A stretch of 10,065 nt of DNA from DASVSL01 sp036388095 (GCA_036388095.1 DASVSL010000017.1:1-10065); one strand, 5' to 3'. Shown: positions 1 through 6,086, numbered from the stretch's first letter. Notes: generated by a model not told the origin, from the sequence alone. Translations and numbers: made by a program.

Positions 1-596
1 CCGCCGATAAGTAGCACGATAAACGTGACCATGGCGAAGCGATCGTAGTCGCGGGCAATAAACGTCTGCAAACGTTTGTTAAGACCAGGTGACAAATATA
101 AATTATTTTGCCGAATGTTATAGCGCGTTAGCGAAAACCACACCAAGATCGTCGTCAGGGTCACCAGCAAGCACCATGGGCACAGCGCTCCGATGATAAA
201 CATACTGACGTAAAACAGATATAGGGCAAAAATCAGCCCGAGCGTATAAAACACCTGGGCCGTCGCCATAAACCAGCGCGGAAACGCGACACCGGCCAGC
301 CCAGCGATGGCGACAGTGATGACGACGGGCTCGCTGATAAGCCCCAAAAACGGATTTGGAAACCCAAACAGGTACGAACTCGGGTGCGCCGCGACCGTCG
401 CGCAGTTCAGGATCAAATTGACGCTACAGCTGAGTACTGCATCAGGATTTTTGGCCAGCTCGAAGCTCTCGACACTCAGCACAAATGCGGCCAGCAGGCT
501 CAAAATCGCCCCGATCAGCATGCTCAAGAAAATGAAACGGTCGTCACGCAGCCGTTTTTCGTCGTGGCGGAAGTAGCCGATAATTGTCCGCATCAT
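1..596 (-). CDS. VKOR-family thiol oxidoreductase, 3'-truncated by window edge
   Basis: Integral membrane protein of the vitamin K epoxide reductase family. Bacterial members reoxidise a periplasmic/extracytoplasmic Dsb-like partner and pass electrons to quinone (family knowledge). Translating the minus strand from 596 gives 198 residues before the window ends. Visible features: a first membrane segment around residues 21-40, a cysteine pair C57-x7-C65 in the loop after it, further hydrophobic segments around 90-102, 113-137 and 143-156, and the quinone-proximal active site C139-P-W-C142. These two cysteine pairs are the diagnostic VKOR arrangement. A last hydrophobic stretch near 188-198 runs off the window, so a fifth segment or a fused domain may follow. 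The start is ATG 596 or the adjacent ATG 593; the frame has no earlier start before a stop at 644. The ribosome binding site is weak (GAGA). It lies downstream of a thioredoxin-fold gene on the same strand. Confidence 0.9.
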   Translation of the reverse strand, partial: MMRTIIGYFRHDEKRLRDDRFIFLSMLIGAILSLLAAFVLSVESFELAKNPDAVLSCSVNLILNCATVAAHPSSYLFGFPNPFLGLISEPVVITVAIAGLAGVAFPRWFMATAQVFYTLGLIFALYLFYVSMFIIGALCPWCLLVTLTTILVWFSLTRYNIRQNNLYLSPGLNKRLQTFIARDYDRFAMVTFIVLLIG

Positions 597-659
597 ACGC
601 GATCTCGTGCTAGCTTCTGAGCGATGGAGCTGATTGTACGCTTATCGGCTCCAAAACAG

Positions 660-766
660 CCCCTCGTGGATGGAGCGCAAGAAAGCGCCGAAGCGCGCAA
701 GGAGCCGTACGCCCGGTACGGTGAACGAGCACTGGAGTCGCTGCCGCAGCGATCCGCCACGAGAGG
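660..766. ncRNA. candidate structured RNA: four-way junction with three GGAG-hairpins
   Basis: The arms 660-669 and 757-766 form a 10-bp closing helix. It is complete as RNA on the minus strand, with one U-G wobble; on the plus strand that pair is a C-A mismatch. Inside are three hairpins: GCGC 675-678/685-688 (alternatively 685-688/693-696, a C-UUCG-G tetraloop on the minus strand), 705-710/716-721, and 738-743/747-752. On the plus strand each hairpin directly follows GGAG (672, 701, 734), at roughly 30-base spacing; on the minus strand each is followed by CUCC. It fills the gap between the thioredoxin-fold gene and the VKOR gene. I do not recognise a known RNA class: SRP, 5S, 6S and cobalamin riboswitch signatures are absent. 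An alternative is a 62-codon minus-strand ORF (593-781) that overlaps both neighbours, but its Arg/Ser/Cys-rich sequence looks non-coding. The strand is uncertain, with minus favoured. Confidence 0.5.
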
Positions 767-770
767 TCGT

Positions 771-1031
771 TTACCGAGCATAAAACGACACCTCAGAAAT
801 CAGCGGCATCGGCAGCCCACGCCACAGTTGCTGCATCACACCGTTGTCGTCGAGCACGACCAGGCTGGGGTATTCGACGATGTCGTAGGTCCGGCACAGT
901 TCGGCGCCATCACGGCTATCGGGGTCGATTACCTCGATTGTATGACCGGTTTGACGCTCAAAATCACGCATGAACGTCTCGGTCGCCGTCGCGACTTCAC
1001 TTTGCTCTCTGTAGATGGCGACTGTGCGCAT
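771..1031 (-). CDS. small thioredoxin-fold protein lacking CxxC
   Basis: 86 residues with a compact thioredoxin/glutaredoxin-like layout: strand 1 at residues 2-7 (RTVAIY), a helix at 12-27, strand 2 at 32-36 ending in an acidic D-P-D turn, a helix at 41-50, the Y54-P55 position expected for the cis-proline, then a beta-hairpin at 57-61 and 66-71 and a short C-terminal helix. The position where CxxC should follow strand 1 reads R8-E9-Q10-S11, so the usual redox pair is absent; the only cysteine is C46 in the second helix. It is therefore unlikely to be a simple disulfide exchanger. Structural, binding or non-redox roles are possible. No signal peptide or membrane segment is seen. Start ATG 1031 has little Shine-Dalgarno support. 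Its neighbour is a VKOR gene, whose usual partners are thioredoxin-fold proteins, which suggests a functional link (inference). The fold call rests on pattern, not a search. Confidence 0.75.
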   Translation of the reverse strand: MRTVAIYREQSEVATATETFMRDFERQTGHTIEVIDPDSRDGAELCRTYDIVEYPSLVVLDDNGVMQQLWRGLPMPLISEVSFYAR

Positions 1032-1086
1032 ATGCTTTACAGTCTACCATTTTTCGTCCATAGGTGTCAGATTTACTCTCTTATAC

Positions 1087-1115
1087 TTGACAAATGTATA
1101 CATATTTGCTATAAT
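1087..1115 (+). promoter_or_regulatory. near-consensus sigma70 promoter with overlapping TGTATACA palindrome
   Basis: A perfect -35 TTGACA (1087-1092), a 17-base spacer and a perfect -10 TATAAT (1110-1115), with TGC just before the -10 making it an extended -10 as well. The spacer contains the 8-base palindrome TGTATACA (1095-1102), which could be an operator. A start of transcription near 1122 gives a leader of about 43 bases to the ATG at 1165. It is the strongest promoter-like match in the window and drives the plus-strand island. It sits between divergent genes, so it may also affect the minus-strand gene starting at 1031. Confidence 0.85.
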
Positions 1116-1164
1116 AGTATTACGACTTCGCATAGCCCCTGTCCGCACATTCCCAGGAGGAAAA

Positions 1165-1554
1165 ATGTCTGGCCCCATCTTCGCCGTCACATTCCCGGTC
1201 GTGGTGCAGTCTCTCATTCTCGAGGCGTTCATGTCCGATGCGCGGGTCGAATTCGACCCAGATCACCCCGAGACCTTCAAGCTCTTGGTACCCACCTCAC
1301 TCGGCGACGCCGAGTTCGCCTGCGACACCGCGACGCTCGTCTACGGGCTCCGCGCGGCTGCCGGCACCGAGGACGGAAGTTTCCAAGTAGCCCCGACTCT
1401 GTCGGAGACCGGCCAGATGACGCCGTTCTTGACCCTCGAGGTCCGCTACCGCGACCAGCTGATGATCATTCAGACGCTCAAGTCGAACGTCACCCGCCTC
1501 GCGACGCGGGCCGTCCAGCACCTGCCTGCCGGCAGCATCACCCTCAGCGACTGA
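1165..1554 (+). CDS. hypothetical protein, 129 aa, first gene of plus-strand island 1
   Basis: Not recognised. Start ATG 1165 follows AGGAGG (1155-1160) with a short 4-base gap, under the near-consensus promoter at 1087-1115. Residues 1-22 are hydrophobic (FPVVVQSLI core) but lack a basic N-terminal region, so a signal peptide or anchor is possible but weakly supported. A second in-frame start, ATG 1231 with GAGG five bases upstream, would give a soluble 107-residue protein starting MSDARVEF; both starts are plausible. The remainder is mixed alpha/beta in character, with charged and beta-prone segments (residues 35-48, 95-110) and a C-terminal Thr/Arg-rich helix-like part. It has no cysteine pair and no catalytic motif I can name. 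It lies 27 bases before a 25-codon ORF and appears to be in one transcript with the two ORFs that follow, ending at the terminator at 2000-2042. Confidence 0.7.
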   Translation: MSGPIFAVTFPVVVQSLILEAFMSDARVEFDPDHPETFKLLVPTSLGDAEFACDTATLVYGLRAAAGTEDGSFQVAPTLSETGQMTPFLTLEVRYRDQLMIIQTLKSNVTRLATRAVQHLPAGSITLSD

Positions 1555-1581
1555 CCACCCACTCGACGCAAGGAGATGACT

Positions 1582-1659
1582 GTGGAAAACATGACCATGT
1601 CGACAACCGTCACGAGCCACATCCGCGCCAGGTACTGGCACATCCCCGAAGACCACTAA
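1582..1659 (+). CDS. 25-codon micro-ORF in frame with the next gene
   Basis: Starts at GTG 1582, six bases after AAGGAG (1570-1575), with ATG 1591 and 1597 as in-frame alternatives; ends at TAA 1657-1659. The peptide is MENMTMST followed by a basic/aromatic stretch ending YWHIPEDH. It is in the same reading frame as the 104-aa ORF that starts at 1663, with only TAA-AGC between. Two readings are possible. It may be a short translated leader whose termination allows restart at GTG 1663, which has no Shine-Dalgarno of its own. Or it may be the true N-terminus of a longer protein interrupted by one stop codon (mutation, readthrough or sequencing error). Confidence 0.5.
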   Translation: MENMTMSTTVTSHIRARYWHIPEDH

Positions 1660-1662
1660 AGC

Positions 1663-1977
1663 GTGATCGTCAGACTCCACGTCGACTCTAATCAGCCCGA
1701 CACGATCAGGGTAGCGATCATCAGCGACAACAAGTGCGTGTTCACTTACCAGTTCAGGCCCGACCTGCTGATCGATGGGATGGAGAACCTCGTCGGCTCT
1801 TCTGACTCATCTGTTTGGATCGAGCCGGTTCACCGTTGGACGAACAAGATCTGCATCCACTTCGAGACATCGAACATCAGCGCTAAGGCGTTGCTGCCGC
1901 GATCGAAGGTCGACCGGTTCGTCGCCGCGATGAAGGATGTCCTCGGCATCAACGGCGAAAACGAATCGGCGTCCTAA
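1663..1977 (+). CDS. hypothetical protein, 104 aa, possibly the 3' part of a longer gene
   Basis: Not recognised. The first in-frame start is GTG 1663, three bases after the TAA of the 25-codon ORF in the same frame. No ribosome binding site precedes it, so translation probably depends on coupling to the upstream ORF, unless the TAA is read through or is an error. If joined, the protein would be about 131 codons from 1582, similar in length to the preceding 129-aa gene, though I see no sequence similarity between them. The N-terminal half is beta-prone with alternating hydrophobic residues (IVRLHV, IRVAII, CVFTYQF); residues around 50-68 include V-W-I and K-I-C-I-H-F strands; the C-terminus has a helix (KVDRFVAAMKDVL) and an acidic tail. 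There is no signal peptide or membrane segment. It is the last gene before the strong terminator at 2000-2042. Confidence 0.65.
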   Translation: MIVRLHVDSNQPDTIRVAIISDNKCVFTYQFRPDLLIDGMENLVGSSDSSVWIEPVHRWTNKICIHFETSNISAKALLPRSKVDRFVAAMKDVLGINGENESAS

Positions 1978-1999
1978 GCCACGCCCCTCCTCCGCCCCC

Positions 2000-2042
2000 A
2001 ACAGGGCTGCACCATTCCCGGTGCAGCCCTGTTTCTCTTTTT
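2000..2042 (+). terminator. intrinsic terminator of plus-strand island 1
   Basis: A perfect 14-bp stem (2000-2013 with 2020-2033), a 6-base loop ATTCCC and a following T-rich run TTTCTCTTTTT. It starts about 22 bases after the TAA of the 104-aa gene. The minus strand lacks a T-run after the stem, so it is directional, although the convergent minus-strand gene ends only a few bases away. Confidence 0.92.
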
Positions 2043-2047
2043 GAAGC

Positions 2048-2389
2048 CTAGTGTCCGACGCGCCAGCCAGTCCCGACGTCAGGTTTGCCGCTGCCGGCGT
2101 TGACTTGTTCGGTCCACTGCTTGGCCTTTTCATGCAGCCAGCGCTGCGTGCCGATAGCGTGCAGCGTGACGGCCAGGCGCCCTGATTCAACGTGCACCTT
2201 TGCAGTGCCCACTTCACCTATCTCAGCGTGTGATTCTTCGTCGTTTCCTGTGATCAACTGGTCCGACGCTACTTCGACTCCAGCCAGAGCTGTCTCGTCA
2301 TATTCGTCCTCACCATGCAATAATAGCTGCACTTTGCGTTCCGCCGGCTCGTCCACGTAGTGCAACGGCCGTTCCCCACCCTCTGACAT
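2048..2389 (-). CDS. acidic hypothetical protein, 113 aa
   Basis: Not recognised. ATG 2389 is chosen because GGAG lies upstream at good spacing; an earlier in-frame ATG at 2422 sits inside the nrdJ terminator stem and is unlikely. The protein starts MSEGGERPLHYVDEP, is rich in Glu/Asp/Gly, and has beta-prone segments (KVQLLLH, TAKVHVESGRLAVTLHAIG) followed by a Trp-containing amphipathic helix (QRWLHEKAKQWTEQV) and a Gly-rich tail. There is no signal peptide, membrane segment or cysteine. It lies downstream of nrdJ on the same strand, beyond an intrinsic terminator. No separate promoter is evident, so low-level readthrough from the nrd operon is the simplest supply. Its gene end converges closely on the island 1 terminator. 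A link to ribonucleotide reduction is not shown by the sequence. Confidence 0.7.
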   Translation of the reverse strand: MSEGGERPLHYVDEPAERKVQLLLHGEDEYDETALAGVEVASDQLITGNDEESHAEIGEVGTAKVHVESGRLAVTLHAIGTQRWLHEKAKQWTEQVNAGSGKPDVGTGWRVGH

Positions 2390-2418
2390 ATAGCTCTCCG
2401 TTTTGTTTATGATTTCAA

Positions 2419-2451
2419 CCAAAACCGCCTCACGTTACGGAGGCGGTTTTT
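2419..2451 (-). terminator. intrinsic terminator after nrdJ, possibly bidirectional
   Basis: An 11-bp stem, 2421-2431 with 2440-2450, around an 8-base loop. On the minus strand the GC core (ACCGCCTC/GAGGCGGT) is followed by TTTTGGTTG. A T-run also follows on the plus strand. It begins about 14 bases beyond the nrdJ stop codon. Confidence 0.8.
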
Positions 2452-2464
2452 GGGTTACTAGATG

Positions 2465-5281
2465 CTAGCTACAACCGGTCGTGCTACCACAGCTGGTACA
2501 CACGTAGCAGCTACCGGCGCGCTGGGTGACGTTGCCGCAGTTGCTACACAGTGGCGCGGTGCCGTCGGCGACTTTCAGCTCGGCGCGGGCTGTTCGCAGG
2601 GTCGCCTCTTTTGGCTGCTGTGGCTTCAGGTCAGCCGGAACGGCTTTTGAGACAGGTGCCGGGATGTCCGCGTCGGCCGTCTTACTTTCGCGGTAGGTGA
2701 CGTCGGTGGGTGCCTGGTCACTGGTGCCGTCGAGCAAGCTTGACTGCTGTGAGGCCAGTTCGGCTTCCAGGTCTTCCATGGTGGCGAGACCCAGTTCGAG
2801 GCGGTCGTCGATCGATAGGTATTCTAACGCGAGGCGGCGGAAGATGTAGTCGACGATGCTGGTCGCAGTCTTGATGTCCGGGTCGTCGGTGGTGCCGAAC
2901 GGCGCGAAATTGGTGCTACTCATACCGCTGACATAGGCCTTGAGCGGCACACCGTACTGCAAACCATAGCTCACGCTTCGTCCAAAGGCGTCCATCAGGC
3001 CAGCCAGGGTCGAGCCCATTTTAGCAACGGTGATGAAGATTTCACCCGGGGCGCCGTCTTCGAATTCACCAACTGTTACGTAGCCTTTGAGGTCGCTGAT
3101 CTTGAATTCGATTGTCTTACTGGTGCGGACGCGTGGTAAGTCGCGGCGCTGGTTAGCGTGGACGATCTTTTCGACAATTTTGACTTCTTCTTTCTTCTGG
3201 TCCTTCTTGTCGGATAGCGGCTGGCCGACCTTGCTGCCGTCACGGTAGATGGCGACTGCCTTCAAGCCAAGCTTCCAGCTGTCCATGTGAAGCTGCGCAA
3301 CGTCGTCGATGCTGACCTCTTTCGGCATGTTGACGGTCTTACTGATCGCACCACTGATGAACGGTTGCACCGCGCCCATCATGGTGACGTGTCCCATGTA
3401 GTGGATGGCTCGCTCGCCAACAGCACAGGCAAAGACTTCGTAGTCATCCTGCTGCAGGTGCGGGGCGCCACTAACGGTGCCGTGTTCGTGGATGTAGTCG
3501 ACAATGGCTTCGGTCTGCTCGCGGCTGTAGCCAAGGGTTTTGAGGGCCCGTGGAATCGTCTGGTTGACGATGACCATGCTGCCACCACCGACGAGCGTCT
3601 TGAACTTAGTCAGGCTGAAATCTGGTTCGACGCCGGTCGTGTCGCAGTCCATCATAAAACCGATAGTGCCGGTTGGTGCCAGGACGGTTGCCTGTGAGTT
3701 ACGGACGCCGTACTTTTCACCCAGCATGACAGCTTCGTCCCAGGCCTCGGCGGCGGCGCTCAGCAGGTCTTCGCTGACCAGGCTGGCGTCGATGTCACTG
3801 ACGGCGTCGCGGTGCTTTTTGAGCACACGGTTCATGCCGTCAGCGTCTTTGCCATAGCCAGCAAATGGTCCGACGCGCTTGGCGATACGGGCGCTGGTAG
3901 CGTAGGCGTGACCGGTCATGATGGCGGTCAGGCTACCGGCAAAGGCGCGGCCTTCGGCGCTGTCGTAGGGCAAGCCCTTGGCCATCAGCGTTGCCCCAAG
4001 GTTGGCGTAACCCATACCGAGTTCGCGGTAAGCGCGGGCGTTCTTGCCGATACCTTCGGTTGGGTATTCGCTGTACCCGACCAAGATTTCCTGGGCTAAA
4101 AAGACGGTTTCGACGACGTGCTTGTAGGCGTCAATATCAAAGCTGCCATCGCTACGGAGGAACTTGAGCAAGTTCAAGCTGGCGAGATTACAAGCAGAGT
4201 TATCGAGGTGCATATACTCAGAACACGGGTTGCTGCCGTTGATGCGACCGGCGTTCGGCGTGGTGTGCCAGTCGTTGATGGTCGTGTCGTACTGCATACC
4301 AGGGTCGGCTGATTCCCAGGCGGCTTCGGCAACTTGGTGCCAAAGGTCGCGGGCTTTGATCGTCTTATAGACTTTTCGATCGTTGACACCAACCAGATCC
4401 CAGTCGTCATCGTTTTCGACCGCTTTCATGAAGTCGTCGTTGACGCGGACCGAGTTGTTAGCATTCTGGTACTGGATGCTGACCATGTCTTTGCCGTTAA
4501 GGCCCATATCGAAGCCCTGTTCGGCCAAAATGAAGGCTTTGCGCTCTTCGCGCGCCTTGCACCAGATGAATTCCTCGATGTCTGGGTGGTCGATGTTCAG
4601 GATGACCATCTTGGCAGCCCGGCGCGTTTTACCACCGGATTGAATGGTACCGGCGCTACTGTCGGCGCCGCGCATGAAGCTGACCGGCCCGCTGGCTTTG
4701 CCGCCACTGCTGCTAAGGCTTTCGACCGATGAGCGGAGTGCACTCAGGTTCAGACCGGCACCACTGCCGCCCTTAAAGATCATGCCTTCTTCGCGGTACC
4801 AGTTGAGGATGCTCGGCAAGGTGTCTTCGACCTGCAGGATGAAACAGGCGCTGGCTTGCTGGCTGCGGTCAGGCGTACCAATGTTGAACCAGACCGGGCT
4901 GTTGAACGCCGCGCGTTGGGTCGCCAGGATGTACTTGAGCTCGTGGTTAAAGGTGTCGGCTTCGCCTTCGTTTTGGAAGTAGCCGTTGTCGTAGCCATGA
5001 CGGGTGATAGTGTCGACGACGCGGTCTACAAGATCTTTCAGACCCTTTTCGCGCTGCGGGGTGCCGGGTGTGCCATAGAAATATTTCTGGGCGACGATGT
5101 TAATCGCGTTTTGTGACCATGACTCAGGAAACTCAACGTCCTGCTGTTCGAACACGACTTTGCCGGTTCCTGGGTTGACGATCTTGCTCTCTCGTTTGAC
5201 CCAGTTCAGCTGATCGTACGGGTGCGTTCCCTGCTCTGTAAAATACCGCGTGACATTCATCGCGGACACCGATTGTGCCAT
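2465..5281 (-). CDS. nrdJ: adenosylcobalamin-dependent (class II) ribonucleotide reductase
   Basis: Cytoplasmic enzyme reducing ribonucleotides to deoxyribonucleotides with a cobalamin-generated thiyl radical, independent of oxygen. It is 938 residues, in the long-form class II range. Visible core: N-S-P-V-W-F-N at 127-133; C146 and C364, the expected reducible active-site pair; N351-P-C353-S-E355 carrying the thiyl-radical cysteine and catalytic glutamate; the G-T-I loop at 538-540 within APTGTIGF; and QPFISGAISKTVNMP at 639-653. Residues about 722-825 match the C-terminal TSCPD-like module of this family. The tail has C912, C915, C925, C928, C931 and C937, consistent with a zinc-ribbon plus redox cysteines near the end that re-reduce the active site. 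I see no N-terminal ATP-cone. Start ATG 5281 follows AAAGGAGG at 8 bases. It lies 119 bases downstream of nrdR, which normally represses RNR genes. Confidence 0.97.
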   Translation of the reverse strand: MAQSVSAMNVTRYFTEQGTHPYDQLNWVKRESKIVNPGTGKVVFEQQDVEFPESWSQNAINIVAQKYFYGTPGTPQREKGLKDLVDRVVDTITRHGYDNGYFQNEGEADTFNHELKYILATQRAAFNSPVWFNIGTPDRSQQASACFILQVEDTLPSILNWYREEGMIFKGGSGAGLNLSALRSSVESLSSSGGKASGPVSFMRGADSSAGTIQSGGKTRRAAKMVILNIDHPDIEEFIWCKAREERKAFILAEQGFDMGLNGKDMVSIQYQNANNSVRVNDDFMKAVENDDDWDLVGVNDRKVYKTIKARDLWHQVAEAAWESADPGMQYDTTINDWHTTPNAGRINGSNPCSEYMHLDNSACNLASLNLLKFLRSDGSFDIDAYKHVVETVFLAQEILVGYSEYPTEGIGKNARAYRELGMGYANLGATLMAKGLPYDSAEGRAFAGSLTAIMTGHAYATSARIAKRVGPFAGYGKDADGMNRVLKKHRDAVSDIDASLVSEDLLSAAAEAWDEAVMLGEKYGVRNSQATVLAPTGTIGFMMDCDTTGVEPDFSLTKFKTLVGGGSMVIVNQTIPRALKTLGYSREQTEAIVDYIHEHGTVSGAPHLQQDDYEVFACAVGERAIHYMGHVTMMGAVQPFISGAISKTVNMPKEVSIDDVAQLHMDSWKLGLKAVAIYRDGSKVGQPLSDKKDQKKEEVKIVEKIVHANQRRDLPRVRTSKTIEFKISDLKGYVTVGEFEDGAPGEIFITVAKMGSTLAGLMDAFGRSVSYGLQYGVPLKAYVSGMSSTNFAPFGTTDDPDIKTATSIVDYIFRRLALEYLSIDDRLELGLATMEDLEAELASQQSSLLDGTSDQAPTDVTYRESKTADADIPAPVSKAVPADLKPQQPKEATLRTARAELKVADGTAPLCSNCGNVTQRAGSCYVCTSCGSTTGCS

Positions 5282-5330
5282 ATAGTAACCCTCCTTTAAG
5301 ACATTGTTTCAGGTTATTTTTGTGTTGCTT

Positions 5331-5363
5331 GCACCCGGTTACCCCTAACCGGTCGGCACCCGG
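5331..5363 (-). repeat. hairpin and direct repeats in nrdJ leader
   Basis: In the nrdR-nrdJ gap, CCGGTTA (5335-5341) pairs with TAACCGG (5346-5352) around a 4-base loop, and GCACCCGG occurs twice as a direct repeat (5331-5338, 5356-5363). There is no T-run, so it is not a typical terminator. It could be an mRNA processing site, a weak attenuator or an operator. There is no B12-box, and the gap is too short for a cobalamin riboswitch. Confidence 0.4.
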
Positions 5364-5400
5364 CTCCACTTAGTAGCGTATAAAAGGAACGTTTTGCTCG

Positions 5401-5853
5401 TTATTTCTGGCGGAGCTGATTCAGTGCGTCCTCGAATTCGCCGAGACTGCGAAATTCACGATAGACACTGGCGAAGCGCACGTAGGCAACTTCGTTTCGG
5501 TTAGCCAGTTCGCGTAGAACCAGATCCCCGATCAGCCGCGATGACACTTCCGACCCACCGTCTGCGTACAGTTGGTCTTCGATGCCAGCCACGATTGCCT
5601 CGATCTCCATATCGCTGGCGAAAAATTTGCCCACCGATCGGTGAATGGCGGCAAATAGTTTCTTGCGATCATAGAGTTCACGTTCACCGTCTTTTTTGAC
5701 GACTGCCAGGTTGGGACGTTCGATCCGTTCGTACGTTGTGTAGCGATGCTGGCAGGCCAGACACTCGCGTCGACGTCGGATCGCGTCACCGTCAGCAGCG
5801 TCGCGAGACTCGACGACTTTTGCGTCGTCGTGGGTGCAGCGTGGGCATTTCAT
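5401..5853 (-). CDS. nrdR: transcriptional repressor NrdR
   Basis: Regulator of ribonucleotide reductase genes that senses ATP/dATP through an ATP-cone and binds paired NrdR-box operators (family knowledge). 150 residues, the usual length. The N-terminal zinc ribbon is visible as C3-P-R-C6 and C31-L-A-C34; the basic run R26-R29 precedes the second cysteine pair, as in other NrdR proteins. The ATP-cone spans about residues 49-139, with the typical VVKKDGERELYDRKKL start and a VAYVRFASVYREF end. ATG 5853 is chosen over an in-frame ATG 15 bases upstream because the family starts with MKCP and AGAGGA lies six bases before it. It is directly upstream of nrdJ on the same strand, so the pair is probably one operon. 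Autoregulation is possible through the inverted repeats upstream. Confidence 0.96.
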   Translation of the reverse strand: MKCPRCTHDDAKVVESRDAADGDAIRRRRECLACQHRYTTYERIERPNLAVVKKDGERELYDRKKLFAAIHRSVGKFFASDMEIEAIVAGIEDQLYADGGSEVSSRLIGDLVLRELANRNEVAYVRFASVYREFRSLGEFEDALNQLRQK

Positions 5854-5885
5854 GGGCGTTCCTCTCATATGCTGTTAATGGCGCC

Positions 5886-5906
5886 CTACACCCGTACCGC
5901 GTGTAG
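5886..5906. repeat. inverted repeat in nrdR leader
   Basis: CTACAC (5886-5891) and GTGTAG (5901-5906) are separated by 9 bases. They lie between the candidate nrdR -10 and its start codon, so they could form a hairpin at the 5' end of the nrdR transcript or serve as a binding site. The ACAC/GTGT ends resemble the outer bases of NrdR boxes, but the AT-rich centre is missing. Confidence 0.3.
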
Positions 5907-5915
5907 TTGCCTTTT

Positions 5916-5945
5916 ACTATAGACCCCACCTGTAGCGTCCTGCAA
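5916..5945 (-). promoter_or_regulatory. candidate nrdR promoter
   Basis: On the minus strand TTGCAG (5945-5940) and TATAGT (5921-5916) are 18 bases apart, each matching four of six consensus bases. The implied transcript start lies roughly 55 bases upstream of the nrdR ATG. It is the best minus-strand promoter match in the gap; a divergent plus-strand promoter lies about 110 bases away. Confidence 0.45.
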
Positions 5946-5959
5946 GGGTTTTTTGTGCA

Positions 5960-5983
5960 ACATATAGCGCTTACGCTATATGT
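5960..5983. promoter_or_regulatory. 10-bp inverted repeat, candidate operator between nrdR and island 2
   Basis: ACATATAGCG (5960-5969) and CGCTATATGT (5974-5983) form a perfect palindrome with a 4-base centre CTTA. It lies just upstream of the candidate nrdR -35 and in the divergent region shared with the plus-strand island. No T-run follows, so a protein-binding site is more likely than a terminator. The half-sites ACATATAG/CTATATGT resemble NrdR-box halves (ACACWATA), so NrdR binding is possible, but the spacing is not that of a standard box. Confidence 0.5.
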
Positions 5984-6057
5984 GGTGGTCTGTCAATGAA
6001 ACGTGCTTGAGCCTCTACTATACGCTGTTTTGATGGCTCCGTCACCGCGTTAATCTA

Positions 6058-6086
6058 TTGATTTTAATCACAAAAATGGTTAAAAT
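6058..6086 (+). promoter_or_regulatory. candidate promoter of plus-strand island 2
   Basis: TTGATT (6058-6063), a 17-base spacer and TAAAAT (6081-6086), in a notably AT-rich stretch (6050-6090) compared with its surroundings. TATAAC at 6086-6091 is an alternative -10. The leader to the ATG at 6157 would be about 65 bases. Confidence 0.6.

Noticed and set aside
1044..1232. 62-codon minus-strand open frame across the island 1 promoter
   Set aside because: It covers the promoter and the start of the 129-aa gene and its translation has no protein-like features.
624..1691. 355-codon plus-strand open frame
   Set aside because: It crosses the structured spacer, runs antisense to the thioredoxin-fold gene, passes through the sigma70 promoter and overlaps the 129-aa gene in another frame. 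Its Arg/His/Pro-rich translation looks like chance openness.
1807..2217. 136-codon minus-strand open frame
   Set aside because: It overlaps the 104-aa gene, the island 1 terminator and the acidic 113-aa gene. The latter has a good Shine-Dalgarno, and this frame shows no recognisable protein.
5282..5400. Cobalamin riboswitch upstream of nrdJ
   Set aside because: The gap is only 119 bases, no B12-box was found and the single 7-bp hairpin does not match that riboswitch.
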